Assembly: GCA_949825065.1 (NCBI GenBank)
Contig: OX463863.1
Coordinates: forward strand, 22,056,433 to 22,120,432
From: Odontocerum albicorne
Lineage: Eukaryota > Arthropoda > Insecta > Trichoptera > Odontoceridae
Direction: 5' to 3'
DNA: 64,000 nucleotides
This document shows positions 38,011 through 49,571 of this stretch, piece after piece. Under the pieces are notes generated by a model. That model had not been told where the DNA came from, made no database searches, and saw nothing but the letters and a program-made list of their open reading frames with translations. A program made the translations under genes and the position numbers. Numbering within the stretch: the stretch's first letter is position 1; each line of letters begins with the position of its first letter.

Positions 38011-40208
38011 ATTTCACAATTGTAAGTTTTATTTGAATACAAAATACAAGAAACAGAAAGAATAATTTTTATTGTCATTAATATAATATTTCAATCATAA
38101 TAGGTATATAATACATTCGAACACAAATCAATTATAATTATTATTGGTGGGAAGATTCTCCCAAAACATGATCCTATTTTTGGGCATAACTTTGCCCAGC
38201 TTTTCTATAATGGCTTTCTTCTTTTCTCCATTCACTCCGCAAGGTGCGGTACAGTAACATATAGGTGCATGCTTGAGGTTTAGCTATGCTAAGATAAGGT
38301 TTAGTTAAAAAGTTTATCTTGCACTCCGCGGAATCATTCTCAAATCAAGTTTTATATTTTAAAAATTAATTCCCTCTGAAGGCTTTGACAATTAAGATGT
38401 CCTTTATGTAAGGTCTGCGTGGGTTAATTTTTTTATTAATCATTTTATAATTGTATGATCTATCCTTCCACTTAAAGAAATCCAATTTGTGGCTTTTACT
38501 TCAGTCTTTTTGTCTGAGCCTCGTTTTGAAACTACTTCATAAAAAAACATTGTATGCCAGATGATCGAAACACAAATGTCTCAATCATCTGGCATACAAT
38601 GTTCTTATTGAAGTGTGTAATGCTCACATTCTTCATGCCCCAATTTGTTGAAATATATTTTCATCTCCTTGAACACATTTCTATATGCATCATACGAGCA
38701 CTTCAGATGCGGATGTTTCATTATGAAATCTTGATGCATCAAAGTTATACTAATGTCACTTGGCAAGTAACGAATATGGGGAGCACGTTCCCTTCTACAA
38801 TGAGAAATCGTAGGGTGAAAAATTTCAATATGCGCATAAATTGGGGCCTTGTCTATTTTATTAACTGCTGCTTGTGGACCTCGTCCATCTTTGAATATGG
38901 TTAATGAATATAGAGGCGTTTTCTTTTGTATCTTGTACAAAACAGAATCGTTTTTACCATGATACTCCAAAGATGTTAAAAAAAAACTTACAAATGTGTT
39001 GCAGGGTATTTTGCTCAACTGTAAAAAAATACTTCATAGTGAATTTTTTATGATAGCCTGTTTATTTACTGGTTTACGTTGGCAGTTAGCTAACATATGT
39101 ATATGAATGTTGATCCTTCCCAGACATTTCCATTAATTGCTGATGTATTATTTTTCTTCGATTATTATCAATAATTATTAGACACTTCATTTAGCACACA
39201 TTAGTATCGCAAGGGTCGGGTCCCCGTCCCGCAGAGAATGTGTTTTGCTTGTAATTGTCTAACAATAGCTGTTATTTTGAGTTTTCTTTTCCTTTCTGTA
39301 CCTCGTTTTGTCAGAGATGGAAGTGAATCTTGTAGAGAAGAGTCAGATCCTTCAACAATTTCAACATTCTCAATTGTTGCCCAGTCAATATAATTATTAC
39401 TGGGTTCAACATTATCTTTTTCTTCAACAGCATATAAACATTCCTATAAAATCAATTGAATTATTGGCTAAATCTGACATATAAAAATCTAATCTATTAA
39501 TGAAGTACGAAGTACAGAACCCGGCGGTAAGTAATACACATAGTTTGTAGAGCGTCGCCTCTGTCGCACGATGCGCTAACAGTCCGGTATCATAGTCACG
39601 ATGCGGTTAGTGCATCGTGCGGCAGAGACGACGGTCTACAAACGATGTGTATTACTTACTCTCAGGTACTGTAGCTAAATATAAAGAAATATGTATGTGT
39701 ATTACACACTCGTACAATTATTCCATCGGAATTTGCAGCACTTTGAACATTGCCTTGCCTTATTCGATAATGCCGATGCAAGGTGGAGAAACTTCTTCCC
39801 ACGGCTCATAGTATAAGATAGAACAAATATTTTTTCAATAAAATGCTGCGCAAGACCAACTTACAAAACGTCAGTTAAGTAGTCAGGAAGTGACTTATTT
39901 GAGGTTATGTCAAAAATGTCGTGATTCATAAACAAAAAAGGATTAAAATGCGATTCATAAACAAAAACGCAGCAAACTCATAGGCACTTGCTGTCTTTTT
40001 GCTTATGAATCACATTTTACTACTTTTCTCTTAGACAACCCTAGCATTTTATAAAATTTAAGAAGACATGTCGATTTATATATTGAAATAAATAGTTTAC
40101 TGTATTTTTTGTTATGGATTATGGTTCAGAATTTGATATTGCCTCATAAGATACTTAGTTAAATTTCTGACTTTTTCCCGTAAGCTGCGTTTTAGCTTAA
40201 GAGTGCAG
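38011..40208 (-). mobile_element. TE-X copy in block 5, left end lost
   Basis: It is organised like the block 4 copy, with the coding relic at 38605-39018 (minus). The right terminal repeat is degraded and ends at 40208 (TTTTAGCTTAAGAGTGCAG), followed by TATA. The 133-bp foldback is at 39527-39659. Confidence 0.6.
39527..39659. repeat. 133-bp foldback (MITE-like), block 5
   Basis: Same length and position as 28355-28487, confirming that blocks 4 and 5 are close relatives. Confidence 0.8.
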
Positions 40209-40690
40209 TATAGTCGATCGTTTTCACTAACCCACCATCAGTATACTACACACAGACTAGCATTAAACAGAATTTCTGAATTCAAAGATTTGCTGTCCCG
40301 CTTGGACCAGCATTGCCGCTCACCTCGAGCCGTCCTAGCATTATTCTCGGACTGACGCGGGTACCCTACCTGAACCGACCCTATCGACCTACTGTATCGC
40401 TTCCATATTTAATAAAAAAATTTACTTGAGTTGTCATTGTCACCTTGAGCCCCTTGTACAAGCTCCTCCAGTCACGGTAGTAGTACCATAGAGACATAAA
40501 ATTTTTCTATTACTGGGAGGTGGTATCAATATAATAAAAAAATCCAATTATTCAAACAGTTTTATTGATAATAAACATAACATTAATCCAGCCAGTGTCC
40601 AGGCTAGTGCATCAAAATACAGGTTATTAATTTATTAAACAGTAAAACCACAAAATTTAACACCTTAAAAACTATTTCAAAAGTTATGAA
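40209..40690. other. LINE-B scrap and shared 3' flank, block 5
   Basis: LINE-B RT end (TTTTCACTAACCCACCATCA) then shared flank. The distal relic fingers seen in copies 3, 4 and 6 are deleted here. No gene is seen. Confidence 0.5.
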
Positions 40691-40870
40691 ACTGTAGGGC
40701 TTCTCTCCAATATGAATCCTCAAGTGGCGAATTAAATTTGCATTATCATATAATGTATTCACACAATTTTCACAGTTGAAGCGCTTCTCTCAACTGTGAA
40801 TCCTTTCATGAGATTTAAATTTATCTTTTTGTGAGAATGTCTTATCGCATTGTCCACAGCTGTAAGGTTT
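40691..40870 (-). pseudogene. Relic fingers after copy 5
   Basis: Two to three minus-strand finger units follow the copy 5 stop. The common TGA is at 40790-40792. They are probably part of the 3' UTR. Confidence 0.65.
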
Positions 40871-42261
40871 CTATCCATTATGAATCGTTTTATGAGATTT
40901 TAAAAGGTATTTTTGTGAGAATGTCTTATCACATTGTCCACAACAATAAGGCTTCTCTCCTCTATGAATCCTTTCATGCGAATTCAAACAATCTTTTCGT
41001 AAGAATGTTTTATCACATTGGCCACAGCTATAAGGTTTCTCTCCACTATGAATTCTTTCATGAGATTTTAAATTATCTTTTCGTGAGAATACCTTATCAC
41101 ATTGTCCACAGCTGTAAGGCTTCTTTCCACTGTGAATTATTTCATGAGATTTTAATTTATCTTTTTGTGAGAATGTCTTATCACATTGACCACAATTGTA
41201 AGGCTTCTCTCCGCTATGAATCCTTTCATGAGAATTCAAACAATCTTTTCGTAAGAATGTCTTATCACATTGTCCACATCTGTAAGGTTTCTCTCCACTA
41301 TGAATTTTTTCATGAGATTTTAATTTATCTTTTCGTGAGAATATCTTATCACATTTTCCACAGCTGTAAGGCTTCTCACCACTATGAATCATTTCATGAG
41401 AATTCAAACAATCTTTTCGTAAGAATGTCTTATCACATTGTCCACAGCTGAAAGGCTTCTCTCCACTATGAATCCTTTCATGATTTTTTAAACAACTTTT
41501 TTGTGAGAATGTCTTATCACATTGTCCACATCTGTAAGACTTCTCTTCACTATGAAGCCTTTCGTGAGATTTTAAAAGGCATTTTTGTGAGAATCTCTTA
41601 TCACATTGTCCACAGCTGTAAGGCTTCTCTCCACTATGACTCCTTTCATGATAATCTAAATGGCGTTTTTGTGAGAATGTCTTATCACATTGTCCACAGC
41701 TGTAAGGCTTCTCTTTACTATGAATCCTTTCGTGAGATTTTAAAAGGCATTTTTGTGAGAATGTCTTATCACATTTTTCACAGCTGTAAGACTTCTCTCC
41801 ACTATGAATCCTTTCATGAGTTTTTAAGAGGCATTTTTGTGAGAATGTTTTATCACATTGTCCACAGCTGTAAGGCTTTTCTCCACTATGAATCTTTTCA
41901 TGAGATTTCAACTGATCTTTTCGTGAGAATGTCGTATCACATTGTCCACAGCTGTAAGGCTTTTCTCCACTATGAATCCTTTCATGATCTCTTAATTTAT
42001 CTTTTCGTGAGAATGTCTTATCACATTGTTCACAGCTGTAAGGCTTTTCTCCACTATGAATCTTTTCATGAGATTTCAACTGATCTTTTCGTGAGAAAGC
42101 CTTATCACATTGTCCACAGCTGTAAGGCTTTTCTCCACTATGAATCCTTTCATGATCTCTTAATTTATCTTTTCGTGAGAATCTCCGTGAACAATTTCTA
42201 CAACCATAGGAATTCTGTCCAGATGGATTATTTTTATAAATGTTGCTCATATCACCTGAAT
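40871..42261 (-). CDS. Zinc-finger gene copy 5, exon 3: intact array of 16 fingers
   Basis: This is the only complete open zinc-finger exon whose gene also has intact exons 1 and 2 in the window. With exons 1 (190 nt) and 2 (255 nt) the coding length is 1836 nt, about 611 aa, with no stop or frameshift. The lead GDMSNIYKNNPSGQNSYGC is followed by 16 C2H2 fingers at about residues 167-609, with SGEKP linkers. Helices are of few types: RKDKL, RKDQL, QKCLL, QKRHL, RKDCL, QKDKL. Fingers 1-2 and 3-4 are a duplicated pair. It ends HNG-TAG inside a linker. It is probably a nuclear DNA-binding repressor (inference); the target is unknown. Confidence 0.85.
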
Positions 42262-42601
42262 CTAAAAATATATGAAAATTAAGAAAAAATTTCTGATTTA
42301 TATATACTTTTGAATATAATAAAAAGGGTTGAAAAGATTTTCTCAAATTTTTTCAAATTCTCAAATCAAACAAAGAATTTCTCAAATTTGAGCTCTTTGA
42401 TTCATACAACAATTAACTTGTACTGAATTGTTAACTTAGAAAAAAATTGACAGGGGTAAGATAAAAATATTTTAACTTTATCATTTATGCTAAGGCTTAA
42501 CTAGAATCCTATTTCAAACCAAATAAAAAAAATTGTGTTGTTAAGATTTTAATGAATAAGCGAAAACTTATTCAGATTACAATTAAAATAATTATACTTA
42601 C

Positions 42602-42856
42602 TCGTTATTGCATGCGTGTCAGAAACATCAGCAGTCTCTGTGTTACTGTCCCGAGCACATTCCTTTTTTATATCCGCTTCCTGTATGTCCATAGCAATAT
42701 CAGGTAATGCTGGCGCAGTATCCTCTTCTACATTTTCTTCTTTTATGACAAAATCTGAACAAATTTCCAATTCCACATCATAGGATTGCCTTTGTGAACT
42801 CATTACTGCGGTAACTTCTTTATTGAATGTATCATAAGATGGCTGGGCTTTAATAT
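42602..42856 (-). CDS. Zinc-finger gene copy 5, exon 2
   Basis: 255-nt open exon. The donor is CGA/GTAAGT, closer to consensus than the GTGAGT of the other copies. It encodes residues 64 to 149 of the product, with IKEE (about 101-104) and IKKE (about 126-129), both SUMO-consensus motifs. The first and last codons are completed by the neighbouring exons. Confidence 0.82.
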
Positions 42857-43304
42857 CTATGAAAAAAACATACAAGTTCAAATCTTCTGAAGTAATAAAA
42901 CAAATAGATAATATAATATCAACAACTTGAAACCTCGTTTCATTCACTTTCTGTTAATAAGTCTGAACTGACAATAAGGCCAACACAACACTCATAGAGC
43001 TATCTTATCTTAATATGGCATGTCTTTTTAGCTATTATTATGTGACTCAAGAAGATTATTAGGTCGAATGCTCAAGAAGATTGATGGTGCAGTTAATATA
43101 TGTAATAGTGCAGTTAGGGACAGAAGGAAAATAAGTGTGATGATTTGGTTCTAATCAGCAGAACTACCTTATATTTGAATTCGATCAAAATTAGGTATAC
43201 AACATAACAGAACATCAACATGCAGTGACTTATCAACTTTTTACTTATTATAATGATTTAAATATTTTTCTAAATAAAAATATCAAAAACATTCTGGCCT
43301 AAAA

Positions 43305-43351
43305 GCACACACCACCTTATCCATGCTTGATATGGAATAGGTGGTGTGTAC
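43305..43351 (-). repeat. 47-nt intron 1 hairpin (copy 5)
   Basis: The stem is as in the other copies, with loop substitutions (GCTTGAT), GC at the left foot and an unchanged 47-nt length. Confidence 0.72.
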
Positions 43352-43446
43352 CTGTAGGTTTAACAGCACTCATACAACAAAAGGTCATTGACTGTCATAT
43401 CTCACATTTTTATTTTATTTTAACAATACTAGTTTATTAAGTTTAC

Positions 43447-43636
43447 TTGGATCTGTGGGATTATCAACAACATATCTGGAATCTGCACTGATATCTTGCG
43501 CACATTCCTGTTTGATACTAGTATCTGCCTCATGCACACTGATATCATACTGCGGGAACACTGCTGCAGTATCTTCATCTATTGGCTTTTCTTCTTTCAC
43601 CATTACATCTGCACTTTTGTTTAGCTGAGGATCCAT
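43447..43636 (-). CDS. Zinc-finger gene copy 5, exon 1
   Basis: ATG at 43634-43636. The exon is 190 nt, six more than copies 2 and 4 because of a Thr-Ser insertion (EADTSIKQEC). It encodes 63 residues plus one base, with VKEE at 13-16 and IKQE at 41-44. The start is chosen because every copy begins MDPQL and no upstream in-frame ATG is conserved. TTTCCAG nearby before the ATG suggests a non-coding upstream exon. Confidence 0.82.
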
Positions 43637-43789
43637 CTATAACCTGGAAACATTCGCAATAGTTTAACAATGAGTTTATTATACGTTTAGGCTTTCACAT
43701 AGGAAAGCATAAAACTATATTCAATGCCAGATATTAGTAAATGAAACCTTTCCTGAGATGATAATCTTCTTTGTTATTTAACAAGACAT

Positions 43790-43868
43790 GATTTGCTTGT
43801 GCTTCCCTGATGACGAGGAGAAAACCTTGAAACCGGTAGGGTTATACCCTTATATAAAGTGGAATAAA
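43790..43868 (+). mobile_element. Penelope-like 3' tail next to copy 5, truncated
   Basis: CTGATGACGAGGAGAAAACC, then GAAACCGGTAGGG and TGGAATAAAC, then a deletion relative to copies 3 and 4. Confidence 0.65.
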
Positions 43869-44047
43869 CACTAGACACATGTTACTGTCACACATCAGTA
43901 AATTTTTAAAGGTGTTTTTGTAGTTTGTCTGGCCTTGATAATTTTACTGTGGTTTTTATACCAAATATGTTTTTTTGAACAAATGCAAATGCAGAGTAGT
44001 ACCATATCTAATGATCACAACCACGACCTTCCTATTGTTACACTCAA

Positions 44048-44081
44048 CTTATATATACTTAGTTTGTAATATTCTCATTGG
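44048..44081 (-). promoter_or_regulatory. Candidate core promoter of copy 5
   Basis: CCAAT at 44077-44081 and TATATATAAG at 44048-44057 on the minus strand, about 410 bp upstream of the intact gene's ATG. It is the best preserved pair in the window. Confidence 0.45.
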
Positions 44082-45274
44082 CCAATAATATCAAATTCAA
44101 ATATAGAGTTAGATACCCCTTGAGGGTGTCCGCTATCTAAATGGTGCTATATACATTGTCCTTTTATAACAATAAGAACAGAGTTACAATTTAACAGATG
44201 GCATAATATTTGTTCACAATATAAAACAATAATTAAAATCATACAATACAAAAATTCAATCACGTAATTTGCCCAATGCTGCAAAGCCGAAAATAAAAAC
44301 ATACAGTGATGGTGAAGTGTAAATGAAACACAACATTAATGCAGAAGCTACTGTGTGACGTGAGGATTCTAATTTAGAAAGTCGTCCAATTGAAGTAAAA
44401 CAAGTCCACAAACGCAAGGTAGGTACTTGCAATGTTAGAATAATTTATTTTTATTTCACAGATTACCAAAAAAATGGAAATAAATTTGTCATTGTCGAAA
44501 TTAACCTTTTTAGTGACAATTTACAAGTCTCAAGGAGTGGTGGACTGCCTACAGGTGGGGCGGGTTTGCTTTTCCATTGAATAAGGGTGGTTAGTATTTG
44601 TTCTTATACAGGCGTTATGTGTGCCTCTTCGCTGAATGATGTTATTATTAAAACAGGAAGAAGTTATCTGGTGTGGAAGGATTTCATAAGTTGTCGTGGG
44701 GAAATTGTGTTCCCCACTCAGAGAGCTCGCAGCATTCCCAAGAAATAAGTAAATTCTCTGTAACGGGAGAATAAGCAAATCTAGCAAGGAAGATATTAGT
44801 GAACAACATTTTTTTCCATTCAATCTAGTCCTTTCCACTGCTTCAAATTAATTTTAAATGAAAAATGTTTGAGAAAATATATTTTTGTTTGATTTGTACA
44901 GGATTTTTTTCTAAATAACATAAAAAAGTAATTTTTCATATAAAGTAAGTAGAGTTTGAACCGAACTTGATTTTATAGTAAAAGAGCTAATATAGTTTAT
45001 TTAAAAAAAGTGTAAAACCTCTATTGTACTGATGTAACGCTATCCCAGCAGATCAACTGTCAAAATGAACTGAGGTAAGTGTGCTTTTTAAAACACGAAA
45101 TGACACTTTATCAAGCAGCGCACACTGATATACTATCACCGTGAAGCGGTCAGAATGAACCTCTGAATCAATAACATGATCAACTCACAAAAGCGAAAAT
45201 ATTGAAAAAATAAATAGTTAATTTTCAATATGCAATGGACATACCGATTCGACAAGAATAACACTATTCTTTCT
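44082..45274. other. Conserved 5' flank of copy 5, no gene seen
   Basis: It matches the flanks of copies 2 to 4 and 6. It contains the peptide-like plus-strand segment (TYSDGEV-type, interrupted by TGA) at about 44275-44418. The minus-strand ORF at 44530-44838 starts only in some copies and is not credited. Confidence 0.5.
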
Positions 45275-45505
45275 AAATAATGGCCATGTATTCCTATATC
45301 TGATGGAGTATACGCAGTGAATTAATCTTGGGCGTGAACGCAAGGTATGGAGTATTCGCCAGATACGCGGTGCTTTATTTTTGAATGAAGGCCGTGAATT
45401 GCTCTACATGAAGGAATATACGCCAGTGTCAAGTGATGCTTTATTGACAGTTCTTCTTCTCGAATAATGCCCGTAAACTCCTATATATGAAGGATATACG
45501 CTATT
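45275..45505 (-). repeat. HGHYS-type tandem repeat, copy 5 flank
   Basis: Minus-strand units matching those at 25195-25450, but more diverged, with the long common frame broken. Confidence 0.55.
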
Positions 45506-45904
45506 GTTAAATAATGTTTTTGACAGTTTCACTCCATAGAAAAAACCATAGACTCAAATTCTCGCTCTCTAGCACAGATAGTCTTAATAGATGAAACACT
45601 ATATAGTAAATTGTTTACATAAATAATTAGTTTTATTCAGGTCAGATTCTAAAATCAAATGTGTTCAAGTAAAAATTAAATTAAAAAGTTGCACTGAATA
45701 TAAATATTTAAATAGGTGTTTTTGTTTTAATTATGATTTATAACATGAGGGATCCCTGAGATACTAAAAACATTGAAAACGACCACTCACTAGTGTTTGG
45801 GGCTACTTCACATTTAATTTAGCAATAACATTTTTAAATTACTTACAGCGAGCCATTTTTTTTTAAATAAGTGGAATGTAAAAAACATTACCAATCTACA
45901 CAAT
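45506..45904 (-). repeat. Inverted 0.5-kb module, copy 5 flank
   Basis: Marker GAGGGATCCCTGAGATACTA near 45750. It is close to 25690-25960. No gene is seen. Confidence 0.5.
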
Positions 45905-46500
45905 TATTCATGTTCATGCCATTAGAAGATGTACAGAGCTGATAGAAAACCAATACGGAAAGGAATAAAGTGAAGTCTTGTAAAAGGAATTAAAGAGGAA
46001 TATTTAAGATGCCTGAACAACAATAATTTTTCAGAGTTCGCTAACCCTGTAATTGAAAACAACCATTCGTTCAATATTAATCGTGGTTTGCCAATTCTAC
46101 ACATAAACCGAGGGGGATTGCGGCTCGACAATTTGGAAATTCTCGAAATTAAAAATTGTATAAAATAACGTTTAAATATCATCAACAATGAAAGAAATTT
46201 CCATAACAGCCCTCTGCTTAATTTGTTTCCTATTTAAAATCTCCTCCTCTGGATATTCAGACTTGTCCTGCCTTAAAGATACACTTTCATTTTTCCCCGC
46301 CCCATTCACCATTGTATCACATCTCTCCCCACTTCTCTTCCCCTCCCACATCCCTCTTATATTATATTATTCACACTTGTACAGAAAAATATTTTTTAGC
46401 AATTTAGTTTATCTTCACCTGAAGATGAAGACGGCGGTCTTCGAAACCGGTTGTAAACCTAAAATAAACCTGTGTTGAACACAAAAATATAAAATAAGTT
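45905..46500 (+). mobile_element. Second Penelope-like element (PLE-2), GIY-YIG end and full 3' tail
   Basis: Reads GIKEEYLRCLNNNNFSEFAN, NNHSFNINRGLPILHIN and GGLRLDNLEILEIKNCIK. The 3' tail is complete here: CTGAAGA at 46419-46425, a perfect 6-bp hairpin GAAGAC/GTCTTC at 46427-46442, then GAAACCGG. It ends in AATATAAAATAAG. Confidence 0.72.
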
Positions 46501-46504
46501 TATT

Positions 46505-46850
46505 ATTATTTTCCAAATGGACGTTATATATACAGACTTCCAGAATCTAATGGTATTATTAGCATCATACCTAAAAAAAAGATCTCAATACGTAACAAGT
46601 CTTCTGTGGAATTCATCGCTAGATCTGGTATACCACAAGGATCTAATTTAGGTCCCCTGCTATTCCTCATATTAAAAATTCCATAAGTCACTCGACATGT
46701 TTATTGTTCGCTGACAACATTTTCAAAAAGATCATTTCACCTCCCGAATGTGCACAGTTCCAACAGGACCTAGACTCCCTTCCGTAGTCTCCTGGACTGA
46801 GCTAAATCATCTTCTGTTCTACATAAATACACGTGTCTGAGTATCCTATA
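46505..46850 (+). mobile_element. LINE-B reverse transcriptase fragment, left part
   Basis: RT motifs SGIPQGSNLGPLLFLI (46620-46670) and FADNIFKKI (46710) are separated by a short deletion. The reading frame resumes on the far side of TE-X at 48339. Confidence 0.65.
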
Positions 46851-48338
46851 CTGCCCTCATTAGCAAAAACGCAGCTAATGGCAAAAGTTAAGTTTTGAGA
46901 GAACTGTACTTTCATGTTTTTCATTGCTGCTTCAAGAAACATTGATCGATTTTAATAAATTCTTCGATTTTTGAAAGATAATTTAAAAATCGATATTTTG
47001 ACTACAAAAACTTTAAAAAAAAAACAAAAACTGAATAAAAAATGTGACATTTGTGTTTTTGCTTATTGTTTTGAATGAACCAATATTGAATTCATAAGCA
47101 AAAAAAAAACAGTTGATAATCATTATTGCTTTTCGCTTGATTGTTGATAAAAAAATAACAATTATTTCACAATTATAAGTTTTATAATTGTGAAATAATT
47201 GTTATTTTTGCTTTGACAATTTAGATGCCCTTTATGAGGTCTGCGTGGGTTGATTTTTTTATTATTAATATTATAATTGTACGATCCATCCTTCCACTTA
47301 AAGAAATCCAAATGATCCGTGGCTTTTACTTCAGTCTTTCCTGAATTGGCTTTAGAAACTGCTTCATAAAAAACATTGTATGCCAGATGATTGAAACACA
47401 AATGTCCCAATCTTCTGTCATACAATGTTCTTTTTGAAGTGTGTAATGCTCACATTCTTCATGCCCCAATTTGTTGAAATGTATTTTCATCTCCTTGAAC
47501 ACATTTCTATATGCATCATACGAGCACTTCAGATGCGGATGTTTCATTATGAAATCTTGATGCATCAAAGTTATACTAATGTCACTTGGCAAGTAACGAA
47601 TATGTGGAACACGTTCCCTTCTACAATGAGAAATCGTAGGGTGAAAAAGTTCAATACGCGCAGAAATTGGGGCCTTGTCTATTTTATTAACTGCTGCTTG
47701 TGGGCCTCGTCCATCTTTGAATATGGTTAATGAATATAGAGGCGTTTTCTTTTGTATTCTGTACAAAACAGGATCGTTTTTACCGTGATACTCCAAAGAT
47801 GTCAAAAAATTACTTACAAACTTGTTGCAGTTTTCTGCTCATCTGTAAAAAAAATACTTCATAGTGCATTTTTTATGATAGGCTATCATAAAAAATTCAC
47901 TATGAAGTATGAAGTAGCCTGTTTATTACTGGTTTACGTTGGCAGTTTGCTAACATATGTATATGAATGTTGATCCTTCCCAGACATTTCCATTAATTGC
48001 TGATGTATTGTATTTCCTCGATTATCATCAATTTTTATTAGAAACTTCATTTTGCAAACATCAGTATCGCAAGGGTCGGGTCCCGGAGAGGATGTGTTTT
48101 GATTGTTATTGTCTAACAAAAGCTGGTATTTTGATTTTTCTTTTCCTTTCTGTACTTCATTTTGTCAGAGACGGAAGTGAATCTTGTAGAGAAGAGTCAG
48201 ATCCTTCAACAATTTCAACATTCTCAATTGTTGCCCAATTATTATAATTATTACGGGGTTCAACATTCTGTTTTTCTTCAACAGCATATAAACATTCCTT
48301 TAACATCCTGTAAGCTGCGTTTTTGCTTATGAGGGCAG
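46851..48338 (-). mobile_element. TE-X: TIR transposon with both ends, inside LINE-B
   Basis: Left end CTGCCCTCATTAGCAAAAAC and right end (inverted) CTGCCCTCATAAGCAAAAAC agree over about 25 bp. Left flank TATA; right flank AAAA here but TATA in blocks 4 and 5. On the minus strand, 48157-48357 (NVEIVEGSDSSLQDSLPSLT), 47934-48119 (SSPGPDPCDTDVCKMK) and 47326-47805 (TPLYSLTIFKDGRGPQAAV, RYLPSDISITLMHQDF, LGHEECEHY) are pieces of one transposon protein. It resembles a common insect family with an N-terminal Cys region and a YLPSDLSI-type segment. No catalytic domain is recognisable, so the copy is internally deleted. Confidence 0.65.
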
Positions 48339-48895
48339 AAAAGTCGATCGTTTTCACTAATCCACCATCAGTATACTATACAGGGACTAGCACTAAACAG
48401 AGTTTCTAAATTCAAAGATTTGCTGTCCCTCTTGGACCAGGATTGCCGCTCACCTCGAGCCGTCCTAGCATTATTATCGGACTAACGCAGGTACCCTACC
48501 TGAACCGACCCTATCGACCTACTGTATCGCTTCCATATTTAATTACTTGAGTTGTCATCGTCACCTTGAGCCCCTTGTATAAGCTCCTCCAGTCACGGTA
48601 GTAGTACCATCGAGATATTTCATTTTTCTATTACTGGGAGGTGGTATCAATATAATAAAAAAATCCAATAATTCACACAGTTTTATTGATGATAAACATA
48701 ACATTAATCCAGCCAGTGTCCAGAATAGTGCATCAAAACACAGGTTATTAATTTATTTAATAGTAAAACAACAAAATATAACACCTGAAAAACTATTTCA
48801 AAAGTTATGAAAAATAATAAAATTATAAGTTAAAAATTAGGATTAATGATTCTGCTTTTTAGAATAATGAGTTTCTCGCTGGCTTTAATTTAAAA
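48339..48895. other. LINE-B RT end and shared 3' flank, block 6
   Basis: 48339-48430 reads SFSLTHHQYTIQGLALN and, after a substitution, SKFKDL on the plus strand, the continuation of the LINE-B frame. The rest is flank shared with the other blocks, without a gene. Confidence 0.5.
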
Positions 48896-48953
48896 ATATA
48901 ATTCCACAACGCAGTTTGAGTATTTCTCTTCACTGTGATTCCTTGGACAAGAT
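48896..48953 (-). pseudogene. Relic fingers, left of the piggyBac insertion
   Basis: AATTCCACAACGCAGTTTGA onward matches 29572-29632. The tract is cut after ACAAGAT and resumes at 51851. Confidence 0.6.
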
Positions 48954-49571
48954 TTCATTCATTTATTCATTCCCTGAGGCCACGACCAATTACAATGTGT
49001 AGTGTAAGAAAATTGGTCCCTACGTACGACCAACTACACGTTGTAGTTCAGAATATTCGTCATGTTTATCTCCACGTATTTCATTAATTTGACGGTAAAA
49101 TACCAAAAAAAAAATGATCATACTATAGAGTCAAGTGTTTACTACAATACCCTTTAAAAATATTCTCCTTTTTACTTACAGAAATATTTTAAATTAATTT
49201 TCCATGACAAACATCCAGTCATAAGTCATATTGCGTTTCGAGCATTCGCACACAGTCTTAGTCATACTTTCGATGTGCGATGTCTGTCCTTTGCCGCTTG
49301 TCTGTACACGATATCCGCGCTTGTGTGTACGTGATATCCGCGCGTGTGATTGTTTATTTTAGGGTGCCCATTATTTTATACTCGACTCGGAATATTCATT
49401 AGATGAAATATTTCGTTGTTTCATTTATTTTGTAAACATTTCCTTTAGTGTAGTGATCCCTTTGGATTTAGTATTTTATTTATGTTTATTATTTGAATGA
49501 CACTAATTATTTAGTTGTTACGCATTATTTTGTGTTTCATGGAACAAATACTGTTTTGTTAAGGCTTAAAA

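Noticed and set aside
44530..44838. Minus-strand ORF beginning MERTRLNGKKCCSLIS, also at 54666-55064
   Set aside because: The start and frame are not kept in blocks 2, 3 and 4, no domain is recognisable, and in block 6 it runs through a LINE insertion.
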